64,000 bases of DNA, taken from Viola odorata. Its lineage: Eukaryota > Streptophyta > Magnoliopsida > Malpighiales > Violaceae. Below, piece after piece: positions 1 to 10,989 of the stretch (positions are counted from its first letter, which is position 1; each line of letters begins with the position of its first letter). Both the position numbers and the translations under genes were made by a program. The stretch is taken from NCBI GenBank assembly GCA_963691705.1, contig OY829538.1:35918836-35982835 (forward strand). The letters are read 5' to 3'. The notes under the pieces were generated by a model, which had not been told where the DNA came from, searched no databases, and saw only the letters and a program-made list of their open reading frames with translations.

Positions 1-176
1 GGCGACAGTGTTGACCCAGTCAGAGTAACTGCAAAGCGATTGCCTCAATCCGGCCAACCACTTACGTTAACTATCACCAAGAACCAGCAGGCTAACGGAA
101 ATAACGACAAAAAAGAAAAGGCAGAAAGCATCATTTTATTCATAAAATGCCAATAGGCGGGTACAACGCAAAATGG

Positions 177-599
177 CTAATCCTCATCAGGCCAGTAAAT
201 GCCATGGTGATAAACCCCATCATCATCAAGGAATGGCATCTTCCCGTCAGCATTCGGGACAGGTTGGTCTGCCTCCCTTTCTGGGCAGGACCCTGACGGG
301 CATGACTTTCCTTTGACACTCGAATCTGCCAACCCCGCACCAGCACTGGTGGGAAAAGCTTTATTCAGCGAACAATCAGGGGAAGGAAAGCGTTTGCCAC
401 CCTCTGGGATAGCAGAACCAGAAGAAGCCAAAGTCGCGAAGGGCGCTTGGGAAGTCCGTTTCCCTTGCCTCTTACGACCCTTTTGGCGAACCGGAGGCCT
501 CCATGGTGGCGAAGGAGGGGGATGATCTGAGTCCGGCAAAGTCGGGGGAGTCGGCAAAGAGTCGCGATCCATGGAACTCAAGAAATAAAAATCTGCCAT
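177..599 (-). CDS. aORF2 of Tat-A: antisense proline-rich protein with basic patch and acidic tail, 140 aa
   Basis: The frame is open for 140 residues from the ATG at 599. I recognise no family. Three blocks are visible: a short start MADFYFL, a proline-rich segment (LPTPPT...SPPWRP) followed by a basic run (GRKRQGK) that could be a nuclear localisation signal, a variable Ser/Gly/Lys-rich middle, and a conserved acidic tail with DDDGVYHHGIYWPDED. The same start, PPWRP/GRK block and DDD-VY-GI-W tail occur in the copies in Tat-B (139 aa) and Tat-C (140 aa). All three copies are open, unlike the pol genes of these elements. The longer frame upstream of 599 is probably 5' leader, because the conserved part begins at this methionine and a TATA box lies about 65 bp upstream. 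Function unknown; a nuclear adaptor role is only a guess. Confidence 0.72.
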   Translation of the reverse strand: MADFYFLSSMDRDSLPTPPTLPDSDHPPPSPPWRPPVRQKGRKRQGKRTSQAPFATLASSGSAIPEGGKRFPSPDCSLNKAFPTSAGAGLADSSVKGKSCPSGSCPEREADQPVPNADGKMPFLDDDGVYHHGIYWPDED

Positions 600-662
600 G
601 TGACCTGCGAAAGCAAAAGAGACGGAAAAGGATGAAGATGAACAGGAAAGGGAAACCAAACT

Positions 663-674
663 CCCTTATATAGC
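663..674 (-). promoter_or_regulatory. TATA box of antisense aORF2 (Tat-A)
   Basis: On the minus strand the sequence reads GCTATATAAGGG, about 65 bp upstream of the aORF2 start at 599. The same box is present at the matching place in Tat-C. This suggests a dedicated Pol II promoter rather than read-through from the LTR. Confidence 0.6.
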
Positions 675-1087
675 CGAGTAAGCACTTTGATCCCTGAAAA
701 ATCAATTAAGACGCTTGGGAAAAATAACTGCAATTGCAGAATCCGATCCGCCATAGGCACATCTGCTCGTTGAACGCACCAATCAAAGGGCACCAAAGAA
801 CCGCCCAACCACCTGCCACTGAAAAGACGGCCCTGTAACAGTCAAGACAGATCATTCATTGCTAATTCCCGGAACACGACCACTGCAGTACAATGTCCCA
901 AGGAAGACCCATTTTCAGTTGGGCTCATGACAAATATTTTCAACCAATAAAGCAAGCAACCAAGCAAGAAAAAAAGAGAAGACTTGGGAAAAACAGAGAC
1001 AAATATTTATTTATGGCCAGGTGGCCTTAGCGTTCAAATATGTACAAGAAGCATAAGAAAAACAACGAGAAGAAGCAAAGCCAGCGG

Positions 1088-1471
1088 TCAGACATTGGAC
1101 CCCGCATCATCTTCCCCTGGCACAACGGGAACCTCCCTTAAAGCGTCAGCGACGGAGGTCAGTTCGGCAGAGCAGGCTCTCATGCCCTTTAGGCAGCAGG
1201 CCAGCAGATCTTTCCTCTGCTGCAGCATCGAAGCCACCACATCAAGGTGGGCACTGATAGTGGCCAGTTTCGCCAAACTCTCTAGGGGACTAAAATCCTC
1301 CAGAGTTATTCCCAGCTGTCTAGACAGAATAGGGGTTAGCACCCCCTGCAACTCCAAGCCATCCTCGGAGGTCTTAGTGATCATCCTCTCCAGGAAGCCG
1401 ATATCACCCTCAGTAAGATTCTTCAGGGTCAGAGTTTTAGAGATCAGGAAATTACGAGTCAGTTCATCCAT
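1088..1471 (-). CDS. aORF1 of Tat-A: small helical antisense protein, 127 aa
   Basis: Open from ATG 1471 to a stop at 1088. I recognise no family. The protein is leucine-rich and looks helical throughout. Conserved stretches are LTLKNLTEGDIGFLE near residue 15, LELQGVLTP, LEDFSPLE, and MLQQRKDLLACCLKGMR near residue 80, with an acidic C-terminus. The homologue in Tat-B (125 aa) is about half identical by eye and nearly collinear; the one in Tat-C carries one stop. I start at 1471 rather than at the upstream in-frame methionine because similarity to the other copies begins at MDEL and a TATA box sits about 60-70 bp upstream. It runs from near the LTR towards integrase, opposite to the element's own genes. 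Confidence 0.72.
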   Translation of the reverse strand: MDELTRNFLISKTLTLKNLTEGDIGFLERMITKTSEDGLELQGVLTPILSRQLGITLEDFSPLESLAKLATISAHLDVVASMLQQRKDLLACCLKGMRACSAELTSVADALREVPVVPGEDDAGSNV

Positions 1472-1530
1472 GGCAAAATATGAAAAGAAAGAACGTGAAA
1501 ATACGAAGAAATTGGCGCAGAGGAACCTCT

Positions 1531-1540
1531 GATTTATAGA
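1531..1540 (-). promoter_or_regulatory. TATA box of antisense aORF1 (Tat-A)
   Basis: Minus-strand TCTATAAATC lies about 60 bp upstream of the aORF1 ATG (1471). Equivalent boxes occur in Tat-C (42443-42452) and Tat-B (15605-15614). Confidence 0.6.
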
Positions 1541-1665
1541 TTCTGATAAAAAACCGTCAGGACCATCTTCTGAGGCAAAACCGCCCCGATACTTAGAGGG
1601 ACTCTCCATAAGAGAAGAAACGTTAGCCCTTGGTAAACACTCGGGCTCATTTTCAGTTGGGCTTA

Positions 1666-2192
1666 TGATAACAATTCACCTAAAAGCAGGGGTATTTTCG
1701 TCTATCACCCGGTGGGAAGGGACATAGCTACTGTTTCGCTCCACCATGATAGGGATAAGGTTGCTACCTTCCCCAAAGGCTAACGCTACGAGGGCTAACA
1801 GTGCCCTACTGGCTCCTCTCACGGACCTCGTGGACAGTTCAAGGAGTTATCTCACCCCCAAAGGAAACCATGCGACAGGAAGAAAGCTCCGGCTATTGTC
1901 CTGCCGCGGCAATATCCACCTATACACCTACCGCGAGCGATAGCTCCGTATTCTCTCACTTGGGCGGGAACGCCCCTTTCTTCTATAAATACCTCCCCCA
2001 CAAAGGAGGCAGGTAAACGGACTTGACTAGCCAAAACTCTGCCAATTTCAGTACACATACTGACTTAAGCATCGGAGTGTTTCCGCCGAAGACCCCCTCC
2101 GGCGCATTGCAGGTACCATGGACCGTCGCGCACACTGACCTGAGAGGAGCTGCTCCACCATACATCCTTCGGCAGAAGACAAATTATTATCA
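1666..2192 (+). repeat. 3' LTR of Tat-A
   Basis: The repeat begins TGATAACAATTC and ends ATTATCA, the terminal pattern of the other Tat LTRs here. It has a TATA box CTATAAATA at 1983-1991 and the block TTAAGCATCGGAGTGT. The 20 bases just before it (TTTTCAGTTGGGCTTA region) are the same as before the 3' LTRs of Tat-B and Tat-C. It aligns with the Tat-C LTR except for a missing stretch of about 35-40 bp after the ACCTACCGC region. Confidence 0.88.
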
Positions 2193-3826
2193 TACATCTA
2201 TTAAATCAAATAATATGCCTACAACTAACAAGCATTCTATGGTGGCAGCTATATTGTTATCTATTGGAGTGATCTTAATATCTCTAAGCCCTACAAACCT
2301 GGATATTTCAATTTTTTGAAAAATTGTGGAAAATATGTTACCAAATATTATGGAATAAATATTCATAAATCAACGTTTTTGTGTAACAATAATGTTACAA
2401 TCAACTCACAACTGCTGGAAAGTTTTGTTTTGGTGAATTGATGGTCTTTATTGGCACTAACGTACCAAAATATAAGAAGAAATTCGTCAACATTTGGAAG
2501 AATAGTAACCAAATATTTAACAAATGAGCAACCAAGATTGCATAAGAAAGGCAAGAATTATCTTTTTAATCAAATATTAACCATATACCGATGTTTTGTT
2601 TGATATTAATAACTAATAAGAAAAGTTATTGATCAATATAATATACTAATTTAAACCACCTATTTTATTTCCATATATATACTAATGGGAGCGAAGTAAA
2701 AATGAAGATTTGATTGGCTTCCTTCAAGGTCTCGGTTTCAAGGCTTGGGGGAAGAATCTATTTTAAAATACTTAATGGTATCACTAACTTCAATCATTAG
2801 TGGACCTGAATAGGGACCTGCAGGGGACTCTCACAGAAGAACTCAGAATTAATCGAGCCCGAAAAGAGACTGTTTAATACATTGCCTGGTCCTCAACGTT
2901 TGCTAAAATAATTGTTTTAACCCCAAACATTTTTTTGTCTCATTTGGTCCCAGACATTTTTTCGTCTGTTGAATTGACTCCACTGTGATAATAATCATTA
3001 ACGGAAATAAACTCCGTTAACTTTAAACATTTTTGCTGACGTGAGGTTAAAACAATCATAATCATCCGTTATTTATCATCATTATCATTTGCTTACAAAA
3101 ATAATTGTATAGTATAAAAAGGTAGAACCTTTAAACTTGAAAATATTCCCTTAATTTATAAAATTAGATTTGTGAATGCTAAAAACTTGTTCAATTGGAA
3201 TATGTTAAAAGGTCTAAAGATAGTTTCTTAAAATGACTAAAGTCATTTATATCTAGTTTCTATTAATATTTGGTAGCCCTCTAGTTTAATCCTTAGAGTG
3301 TTTAGTAGTTTTTCAATTAGTAGTCGTCCTTATTTATCCATGTTGGTTGGTTTTGGTCCTTTTGAATAAATGCGTCTTTTACTTTGCTTGGTTTTATATG
3401 CTATTTTTTTGAACTATTTTCAAAGTTATGTATTGTACCTTATTGATGAATAATAGTATTTGGTTTATTAGTGGACATTCTCTGATTAAAATGTTTTGAA
3501 GTGGAAGGTTTCACAATCTACAAATTTTTGTCTACATATGAAAAGGAAGAATGAATTACCAATGGGACTACATCAAATATTTTTCTCATAGATAGTGAAG
3601 TAAGAATTTTATATTGAACCTACTGTTATTTTTTATTGCACTTAGCATTGTTTTAGGTTTAAAACATTTTCTTCTACAAAGTATCTTTATTAATAAAATA
3701 ATTATAATACTTCTCATAATAAAAAATGAAATTTGTTATAAATGACGTTTAGACTTCAAGAGACGTGGATGAATATCATAATTTAGAGGCAAAAATCCAT
3801 TAAACGTTGTGGTTGTATATAATCTA
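2193..3826. other. AT-rich intergenic DNA, no gene seen
   Basis: No sustained open frame or recognisable domain. A decayed repeat is visible around 2925-2990, where a phrase like CCCAAACATTTTTTTGTCT recurs as CCCAGACATTTTTTCGTCT within about 35 bp, followed by TTGAATTGACTCC. I could not assign it to a family. Confidence 0.5.
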
Positions 3827-3841
3827 CTCCCTCCTACTCCC
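3827..3841 (+). repeat. Candidate left terminal inverted repeat of the mariner-like element
   Basis: CTCCCTCCTACTCCC flanked on the left by TA (3825-3826), the target dinucleotide of Tc1/mariner elements. The partner at the right end was not found. Confidence 0.5.
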
Positions 3842-4335
3842 ACCGGGATTAATTACAAGACGTTTTAGGTATTTTCACATATATTAAGGCAATGATTGGT
3901 TCGGAGAAATCGAGGCACTTTATGACTATTGTACCCCTAGCATTTTACATTATTTACTTAATTACCATTGGTTTATTTTGGGTCATCTGGCTTGTAGTCG
4001 GGCATGTTGCTGGGCTTGACAATTGTGGCCCAATATCTGGCTTGGTTGGGAAGGGGGGACTACGTCGTTTCACGTAGCATTTAGAGCCATCGGCTCCAAT
4101 TTAACAAACCATCGCCATTGCCCATAACCTCAATTTTCAGCATTCCGCCATAAATTGAACATGTTCCTTTGAAATCTTCCCCAAAAGATTTAGATTTCCC
4201 GCGTGAATCAATAATTTTATTTATTAAAAATTGATTATACAAGGCATTTGTTTATGTAGAATCTGAATATTCCTCATCCTTCTTTTCCCCTGTCAAACCA
4301 CCAACCCTGTTCTTCACCACCGTTGTAGACAATAG

Positions 4336-4576
4336 ATGGAGGATGATGATTTCAATCCATTCTCTGACTTCAATGACAACCCTTCTATACCTCAATACCT
4401 TGAATTTATTAGTCAATCCCACGATATCCCAACTACTGAAGAGGAAGTAGAGGAGGAGTTCGTGGATCACCAACATTCAGAGGCGGGAGGCCATGCCGCC
4501 ATTCCAGACTTGAACATGGATTCTAAACCGGAAAGTGGGGAACAACGTCGTACATCTTACACCCAATACTTGTATG
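4336..4576 (+). pseudogene. Acidic N-terminal exon, probably of the mariner-like transposase
   Basis: An open frame from ATG 4336 encodes an acidic leader with a Glu-rich stretch (TTEEEVEEEF) and the motif IPDLNMD. DLN-containing acidic leaders are, to my knowledge, common at the start of plant mariner transposases. The frame runs into CTT|GTATGT at about 4576, a plausible splice donor; beyond it the reading becomes hydrophobic and meaningless. The transposase homology resumes at about 5643. The splice phase I tried did not join the two parts cleanly, so either the sites differ or the gene is decayed. It could instead be an unrelated short ORF, but position and composition favour the mariner reading. 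Confidence 0.45.
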
Positions 4577-5642
4577 TTTTTATTTATCCTTGTGGGTTTT
4601 GTATATGGGTTTTACTTGAGATCTGGGTTGTTGATAGATTATCAATTTATGTTATATTGATGCAAGTTTAATCTCGGTGTGGATGCTTTGAGCTTTTGCT
4701 GTCTGTGATGGTATTTAATTGTATTAGAGGATTATTCATCTCTTTGAGCTTCAAGGTGTTAGAGTTGTGCTGTTTTTATTGTACTGAATGTCAATTTGTT
4801 ATGGAAATTGGCATCCTGCACTTGCATAATTGTTGTTGTACATGCACTGGATTAATTGTGTTTCTGCTCTTTTTTTAGCTTTATGATGGTTTTAGGAAGG
4901 TGCAAAAGACTAAATACTAACTCCTTTGTTATGGTTCTCGAACTCTTTTGCTTATGAAACTATTCAAAAGAACAAAAAACTTACCACACGTTCTGATGTT
5001 TACTTAATAGTGCAATTGGCATTGCTTGGTCTGCTCTAGTTTGATTATGTTAGTTAGTTACAACATGAAAGCTAAGGAGCGCTATTGACTTAAAAAGATA
5101 GTTCCTCCAAGTATGTAAAAACACAAGTAAGATTGAAGGTATGTGTGTAAGCACATACAACTTTCAAATGTCTCATGTTTGACTAATTTAGGATATTGGT
5201 GTAGCTGGCCAAGTTTAGTGTAAGATGCCTGACCTTGTTGCATCTTAGCAGCATGAATCCATCTGGATTCTATGAAAATCATGTTCTTCTGTAGCTTTAT
5301 TTCCCTATGGTATGTGTTGCATAAGCTAAAATCTTTTTAGCAGCTGAGTGACATCATGATAAAAATGCTGCATCCTTGTTTGTGTTGATGAAGTTTCCTT
5401 GGATGATTAGAAATTATTTGTTTGAAAGCTCTATTAGGCGTTGGACAATTTGATACTGCCATTTTATTTACTTCATCTTTTGCTTGGTCGCTCTTTTTTA
5501 TCTTTGCTCGGCACCGATTTTCTATCTTCCTAGTCTTTTTACACAAAAGTATTGTTGCATGCAGCCTTATAACAATACATTTAGTATTTGCATATGAATT
5601 AGAGTAACTTTTTAAGCTGTATTGACTTTGGATGGCAATGTA

Positions 5643-6941
5643 GTTCTAGGACAACATTTACCAAGGAAGAGAAAGAAACTGTTTAAAGATGATGAAAGGC
5701 AAGTTGTGTATGATTTGTTGTTGTAGAAGGGTGTCAATGGGAAACTTAAAAGGAGTACAACAACTCAGGTTTTGCAAGCATTCAATATGCCAATTCGGAC
5801 TGTCCAGAGGCTGTGGAAACGGGGACAAGAGTCTGAGGATACCAAGATTTTCCTCAACAAAGTGAATAATTGTGGAAGGAGAAGGGTTCAGTTTGATTTG
5901 GATAGGATTGCGAACATTCCGCTCAGGAAAAGGACGACCTTGAGGGATCTGGTAGCCAACTCGGGACTGTCCAGGAGATGTTTGTCTTCAAAGATGAAGA
6001 GTGGTGAGATCAGACGCCATATTAATCCCATCAAACCTATCTTGACCGAGGCAAATCGACTCCAAAGGATTGCGCATTGTCTCTCAATGATGGAGCCAAA
6101 TACACTTCCTGCTAATCAGACTTTCCAAGAGATGAACAATGTGGTGCACATCGATGAGAAGTGGTTCCAAATGACAAAGAAGACACAAACCTACTACTTA
6201 CTTGCAGGCGAAGATGAATCAGTAAGAACAATCAAAAGCTCTAATTTTGTTCCTAAAATTATGTTTCTAGCAGTTGTACCTAGGCCTAGGTATGACTTGG
6301 ATGGTAATTGCACATTTGATGGAAAAATAGGAGTCTTTCCTTTGGTCAATGAAATTCCTGCTGTTAAGTCTAGTGCAAATAGATTGGCTAGAACGTTAGA
6401 AATCAAGGCAATTAATAAAATAGACAAGCAAGTGATCAGGAAATTTATGATTAATAAGTTTTTGCCTGCAATTAGGGATAAGTGGCCTACAGACAACACT
6501 GTAAATTCAATCATAATCCAACAGGACAATGCAAAAACTCATATCCTTCCCGAAGATGTAGAATTTTGTTTGGCAGCTAATAAATTAGGATTGAATGTTA
6601 AGCTGTTATGTCAACCTCCTAATTCCCCTTATCTTAATGTCCTAGATCTTGGCTTCTTTAGGGCTATACAATCTTTGCAGGAAAAGGAATGTGCTAGGTT
6701 TGTGGTTGAATTGGTTGCAGTAGTGGAGAAATCCTTTAATGAGTTTTCTAATAGGAAGTGTAACTATGTATTCCTCACCCTTCAATCCTGTATGATTGAG
6801 ATTCTTAAAATATTATGGTCCAACACATATAAAATTCCTCATATGAGTAAGGAGTGTTTGGAAAGGAAAGGGTTGCTTCCATCAAGGCTGACATGTGATC
6901 CTTTAATCAGTGCAACAACCATGGCTAATCTTCAACAATAA
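5643..6941 (+). pseudogene. Mariner-like transposase pseudogene (DD39D)
   Basis: Homology begins near 5643 (LPRKRKKLFKDDERQ), is broken by TAG at 5724-5726, and then runs open to 6941. The N-terminal part holds a helix-turn-helix (IRTVQRLWKRG). The catalytic triad of the cut-and-paste DDE transposase is intact: HIDEKWFQ (Asp at 6153), IIIQQDNAKTH (Asp at 6525) and LNVLDLGFF (Asp at 6645). There are 39 residues between the second and third Asp, the plant mariner DD39D spacing. In the family the third motif reads SPDLN; here Asp is Tyr (codon TAT at 6630-6632), a conserved but not catalytic position. The tail YKIPHMSKECLERKG is typical. Known members bind their terminal repeats in the nucleus and excise and reinsert the element. 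The single stop makes this copy defective unless the stop is read through. Confidence 0.85.
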
Positions 6942-7736
6942 AATGTAGGTAATCCAAGTGACTCATTTTGTGATTTTATGTTATTTTTATTATGTACAAA
7001 CTTGTGGATATTAATCAACTATGCGTTTGCAGGACTCTAGGGGGAGCTCACAAGTACAGTGAAGCATATTGGAGAGCAATTTTTTGTTGTGCATATGGAA
7101 TCATCAATATCTAGAGGAATTGTTTCCTTTCATATGCACTGCTAAATATAATGATTAATTGAATGGTAGTGCATGGGCAGTGATCAGTAAAGATAATTTT
7201 TTTTGGGCAGTAGTAGTAAAGGTTGACAGGTTAGTCCATTACTGTCATAGTCTTGATCCATAATAGATATAAATCTTTTTTATGCATATGCAGTGATCAG
7301 TATAAGGATCAAATTTTGGTTGTATATGGAATGATGAATGTAGAGATCAGTTGAATGGTTGTTGTTTCAGTGATCAATAGAGTAATGGAATTAGTTGATG
7401 TATAGGTAAACATGCTAGTCCATTACTGTTATAGTCTTAAGCTGTAACAATTTGTGGATTAATTGATGAAACAATGCTTTTTGGATGTGTGTTGTCAATT
7501 TTCCTTTCCAATGTTCTTGCAACATGTTTATACAGGAATCTTCTATTGTGATTAGTATTGGGATTTTGTTCAGTTATTTGGTGAAGTTTTTATACTGCCT
7601 GGCATAAAATCTCTGTTTGGAGGAGTTAAATCTGCATCCTCTCCCCTCACAACCATCATCAACTGCAAAAAATACTAAGTCCTCATCTTAACCTCTTTCC
7701 ATTTTCTGTAATTGTTTGATCCTTGTGTGTTTTAGA
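6942..7736. other. AT-rich DNA with short internal duplications, no gene seen
   Basis: Downstream of the transposase. TAGTCCATTACTGTCATAGT (from about 7231) recurs as TAGTCCATTACTGTTATAGT (from about 7411), and the surrounding phrases (ATATGGAAT...ATGAAT, GATCAGTTGAATGG) also repeat loosely, suggesting an old tandem duplication of about 180 bp. No terminal repeat of the mariner element was found. Confidence 0.4.
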
Positions 7737-7821
7737 GCCCACTGCAATGAATCAAGTGGAACTAGAAACATTGGCAGTGAAACTAGAAGAGGAGAATGAG
7801 CAGTTGCTAAAAGAGAAGGAA
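7737..7821 (+). pseudogene. Exon fragment of a GBF4-like group A bZIP transcription factor
   Basis: After a splice-acceptor-like TGTGTTTTAG the frame reads NQVELETLAVKLEEENEQLL followed by KEK. This is the leucine zipper of GBF4-type bZIP proteins (recalled pattern QVELETLAxKLEEENEQLLKE). Heptad Leu positions are visible. Neither the basic DNA-binding region before it nor the C-terminal part after it was found nearby, and no GT donor follows KEK directly. The piece is therefore a stranded exon, either captured by a transposable element or left from a broken gene. Confidence 0.6.
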
Positions 7822-8671
7822 ACAACCATTTTACATGCAGAATGGTCCTTGCCTCTTCCATGGTTTTGTTTTCCTTTTCTTCCGTTTGACAAAATTTCAT
7901 TTCTCCTTTAGCATGAGATTCCAATTTTTTTACAAACTGAGTTGGTTCTCTATCCTCCACATATCATGCAATGCAAAGGCATCTTTTCTATTTATTTATG
8001 GAATAATGCATATATATCATATTTGGTCTATCATCCATGAAGGGGTGAGAAATGGATGAATTCTTGGAGATGTAATCATTAATAACTAAAGGAATAAAGG
8101 AGCAACTGCTAAGAATGAAGCTAATGATGAGTATTCAATAATGGATCAATAAGTTTGCTTTAAATATTTTATAAAATTATTTAGATTTATTTATTTATTA
8201 TTTTGGTCATAAGAAATTAAACTAATTATGATAAGAATGAGAATTTAACAGCATAATTGCGTGAAAAATATTCCTTTTTTTCCATTGTTTTCTCCCATTA
8301 TGCTCCAACTCCTATTATTCATGTAAATTAGGAATATATGTAGGAAAAAAAGAAGACTTTGTCGTACTCTTTTGGCACCATTATTTGTGGGGCTAGCATA
8401 AGCAATTGCTGATCTTTTATTGACTACCTTACCTTACCTGCTGTTGAATCTTTTGACTGTGAGCAGGAGAATCATGATCTTTTATTAGCTTTATGTTTTG
8501 TTGGATAAGAGAATATTTGTACATATCTTATGTAGTGCAATTGTGTAGTCTGGACAGTGAATACGTATGTGAAGCAAATGTAAAGCACAACCTTTTGGGT
8601 ATGTATTGCAGTTGTGCATCCTTTTGTCTATCTATGCACTTTATTGCTGTAAACAAAAAACTGTGTAATTT

Positions 8672-8832
8672 GTTTACAATTAATGAAGACGTCTCTCTAT
8701 TTAACTTTGAAAGAATGTGTGTACTGTACCCTATTTTCATTAGACTTACACAATGAGAAGATGATACACTTTTGTTTACAATTAATGAAGATGTCCTTCT
8801 GTTAAACTTTGAAAGAATGTGTGTACTGTATT
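8672..8832. repeat. Imperfect direct duplication, period about 101 bp
   Basis: TTGTTTACAATTAATGAAGA starts at 8672 and again at about 8773. Both copies continue to GAAAGAATGTGTGTACTGTA, with a few substitutions between them. Confidence 0.7.
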
Positions 8833-8904
8833 ACACTTTTGTTTAAATTGTACAGATTTATGTCATTGAATCTATACATTATTGAATTTCATATCATTCT
8901 ATAA

Positions 8905-9040
8905 TTACAATCTGCACATCCCCTTCTTCCTTGTTGAATGAATCTGCACATCCTTCTGCATCCTTTAACACAATTTGTACATCACCTGCTTCCTTGAACA
9001 CAAGCTGCACATCCCTTGCTTCCTTGAACACTTTATGCAT
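8905..9040. repeat. Degenerate short tandem repeat
   Basis: Three to four loose copies of a phrase of about 35-40 bp built on CTGCACATCC ... TGCTTCCTTGAACACA. It looks like a decayed minisatellite. Confidence 0.5.
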
Positions 9041-9624
9041 CTTGGATGTTAGCATTAGTCTGCCATGATATCATCCAAAAGAGAAGGTGATAGAAGAAAA
9101 ACCAAGGAATGAAACTTTGCATGGTGCATTCTGGAAAAAGTATCAGCTGCAGAATCAGATATAACTATTGTGCATGACTAATGGGGAATGTTAAGGCTCT
9201 TGGAAACATCTTTATCATTTTCAGTTTGGGAGCAAAGTAGACTCTTTAAAACCTTCTTCAAAATTAATCAATCAAAGTAAGTGACAAGACAAAAAACACC
9301 AGTGACGAATCATGAATGCACACTTTATAGGAAAATCTAAAAGGGCAATATTATAAAATTAATTGATGTAATAGGCACTTTGTAGTTCAAAGAGTTCAAC
9401 AAGGAAGAAGGGGATGTGCAGATTGTAATTATAGATCCAACAAAGATGTTCAACAACAATATAAATAATATATTTCTTTTTTTCTCAGAAAGTGGTATTC
9501 GGAAAAAAGAAAAACAAAACGACCAGTTACATGCCCCGAAAAAACTGAAATTTAAATACATACACAGGTACAAACTGACAGAATTCAATAAGGTGATAGA
9601 GAAATTCCAAAAAAATTCATCTAC

Positions 9625-10246
9625 CTTGATCTGGAATAAGCCACCGACGTGAATTATCAGTAAATAGTGCAAGTTTCTCATCTGGTTGTACTCCAATAAC
9701 TCTTAAACCTTCAGAAAAGTTTAAAATTTTCTGTTCCAGCTACAAGATAGAGAAGAAACAGGCAAGATTGGATGAGAAAACAACTCTTGGAAGACAATAT
9801 TTTTTTCATATGATCATTTATAGTGCAAATGAAAATTGAAAAACCATGAACAATGAAAGAACAATATCTTAAGCAAGGTTTGGTGGGTAAGCACAAAACA
9901 GCAGCAAAACCCGAAACAACCAATTTATCAAAAAAAGAATTCACTTGCATGGGAAAGAACATAACATGGTGTTGTTGTTCTCTCAAAGTTACTTTACATG
10001 CTTCTCTAGTAGATAATTCAATCAGAAAATAATTAAATAAAACTGGCAACTGACCTCTTTATATGTTAGATTTGTAGGAGGATTATGATGTGGGTAAACT
10101 AGCGCAATATGATCACCATATTTCTTAGCTGAATATCTCCAAATGTAAGGAAGTGCTTTCCATTCATCAGAGGCAGCTGACATACCATTGTCTGAATCCA
10201 ATGCTCTTTCCAAGTAAGGTGAACATTTCCTAATCTTGCTTTCGAC
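9625..10246 (-). pseudogene. Two exons of an AAE15/16-like acyl-activating enzyme (fragment)
   Basis: Two exons are readable on the minus strand. The first (about 10246-10055) encodes ESKIRKCSPYLERAL, then DEWKALPYIWRYSAKKYGDH and NLTYKE, ending at a GT donor. After an intron of 315 bp with acceptor TATCTTGTAG, the second exon (9739-9625) encodes LEQKILNFSEGLRVIGVQPD and FTDNSRRWLIPDQG, then donor GTAGAT. This matches the N-terminal part of plant AAE15/AAE16 (plastid long-chain acyl-ACP synthetase-like proteins of the AMP-binding superfamily). The next expected exon was not found below 9600, nor the transit-peptide exon above. Both exons are open and splice sites intact, so the loss is recent or the piece was captured. 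It could be a truncated gene or a transduplicated fragment. Confidence 0.72.
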
Positions 10247-10989
10247 AGTTTGAAAACCAATATTTCAAACAAGGACGTATCTTAGAACTCATTCCAGAAA
10301 GCTTTAAAGTAAACAAATAAATTCAGTAAAGTAAAACTGCTAATTCTTCATCTAGTTCAGAAAGTTCAATAGACCAACATGGTCATACATGTACGAAGCT
10401 TTAGCAAAACAGTTTCCTATAGTTTAACTTCATATGCCCAATTTCCTAAACATAAACGTCATAGATTAACTGATATAATAGGCATTTTGTACTTCTCATT
10501 ATTTTGACAATATTTGTGTCGATCTCTGCTTCAACATTAACTAAACTATCCTGGTAGTGTACTATCTTGGTAGTGTTTGCAGTGATACTCTCTTTCATAT
10601 GTTCTTCATCTAGAGAGACCCAACAATATCCAACAATTTTTTAAAAGTATTCAAACCTTCAGCAGCTTCCATCAACAAGTTGCTACCATTAACAAAATCC
10701 ATGAAAACAAACTGACAAGAAGAGTTACAGTTCAGGAAAGCAACACATTGTATTGAAATGATATCAACAACTCAAATTAACACACAATATTACTACAATT
10801 CTAACACTATTAATTAATAAGGAATCAATGAGAGGAAAGAAGAAGTACATGAAAGCAACACATTGCATTGAAATGATATATTGACCTAATCTGCAAAACA
10901 ACTACAAACAACCCACATTTCACTATAAATTTTCAGCTCTATATATTCTAAGCAAAGAACTGGGTTGAGATACGATAGCATCAGCTCAC
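10247..10989. other. Non-coding DNA between two gene fragments
   Basis: No exon recognised. TGATATAATAGGCATTTTGTA near 10463-10490 resembles a stretch at about 9362-9385, and AAGCAACACATTG...GAAATGATAT occurs at about 10739 and again at about 10855. These small duplications suggest local rearrangement. A minus-strand frame near 10630-10710 (reading NGSNLLMEAAEG) is exon-like, but I could not place it. Confidence 0.4.

Larger units (their letters stand above)
1..2192 (+). mobile_element. Tat-A: 3' end of a Tat-lineage Ty3/gypsy element
   Basis: Only the last 2.2 kb of this element lies in the window. It is collinear with positions about 40918-43143 of Tat-C: two antisense genes followed by a 527-bp LTR. 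Most of the sequence matches Tat-C closely, so both belong to one family. The LTR of this copy lacks a stretch of about 35-40 bp found in both Tat-C LTRs (the part around GCGTATCGTGATAAGGGC), so it is a different subfamily or carries a deletion. The gag-pol part would lie to the left of the window. The 5 bp after the LTR (TACAT, 2193-2197) is the candidate right-hand target duplication; its partner is outside the window. Confidence 0.88.
3827..6950 (+). mobile_element. Plant mariner-like (Tc1/mariner, DD39D) element, decayed
   Basis: The left end is suggested by CTCCCTCCTACTCCC at 3827-3841, directly after a TA dinucleotide. It resembles the CTCCCTCCGTCCC ends of plant mariner and Stowaway elements. 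A leader follows, then an acidic N-terminal exon (4336), a possible intron of about 1 kb, and the transposase core to 6941. I found no matching right inverted repeat downstream, so the right edge given is only the end of the coding region. The element is non-autonomous now because of an internal stop. Confidence 0.6.
7822..9624. other. AT-rich DNA with tandem duplications, no gene seen
   Basis: No coding sequence supported. Two local repeat structures are present (listed separately at 8672-8832 and 8905-9040). The rest is AT-rich with short spurious frames. Confidence 0.45.

Noticed and set aside
2193..3826. A possible gene in the AT-rich gap after Tat-A
   Set aside because: Only frames of about 60 codons, no splice-linked coding pattern or recognisable domain.
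3892..4077. 61-codon ORF with a hydrophobic stretch upstream of the mariner exon
   Set aside because: Short, in the leader between the candidate terminal repeat and the first exon, no similarity seen.
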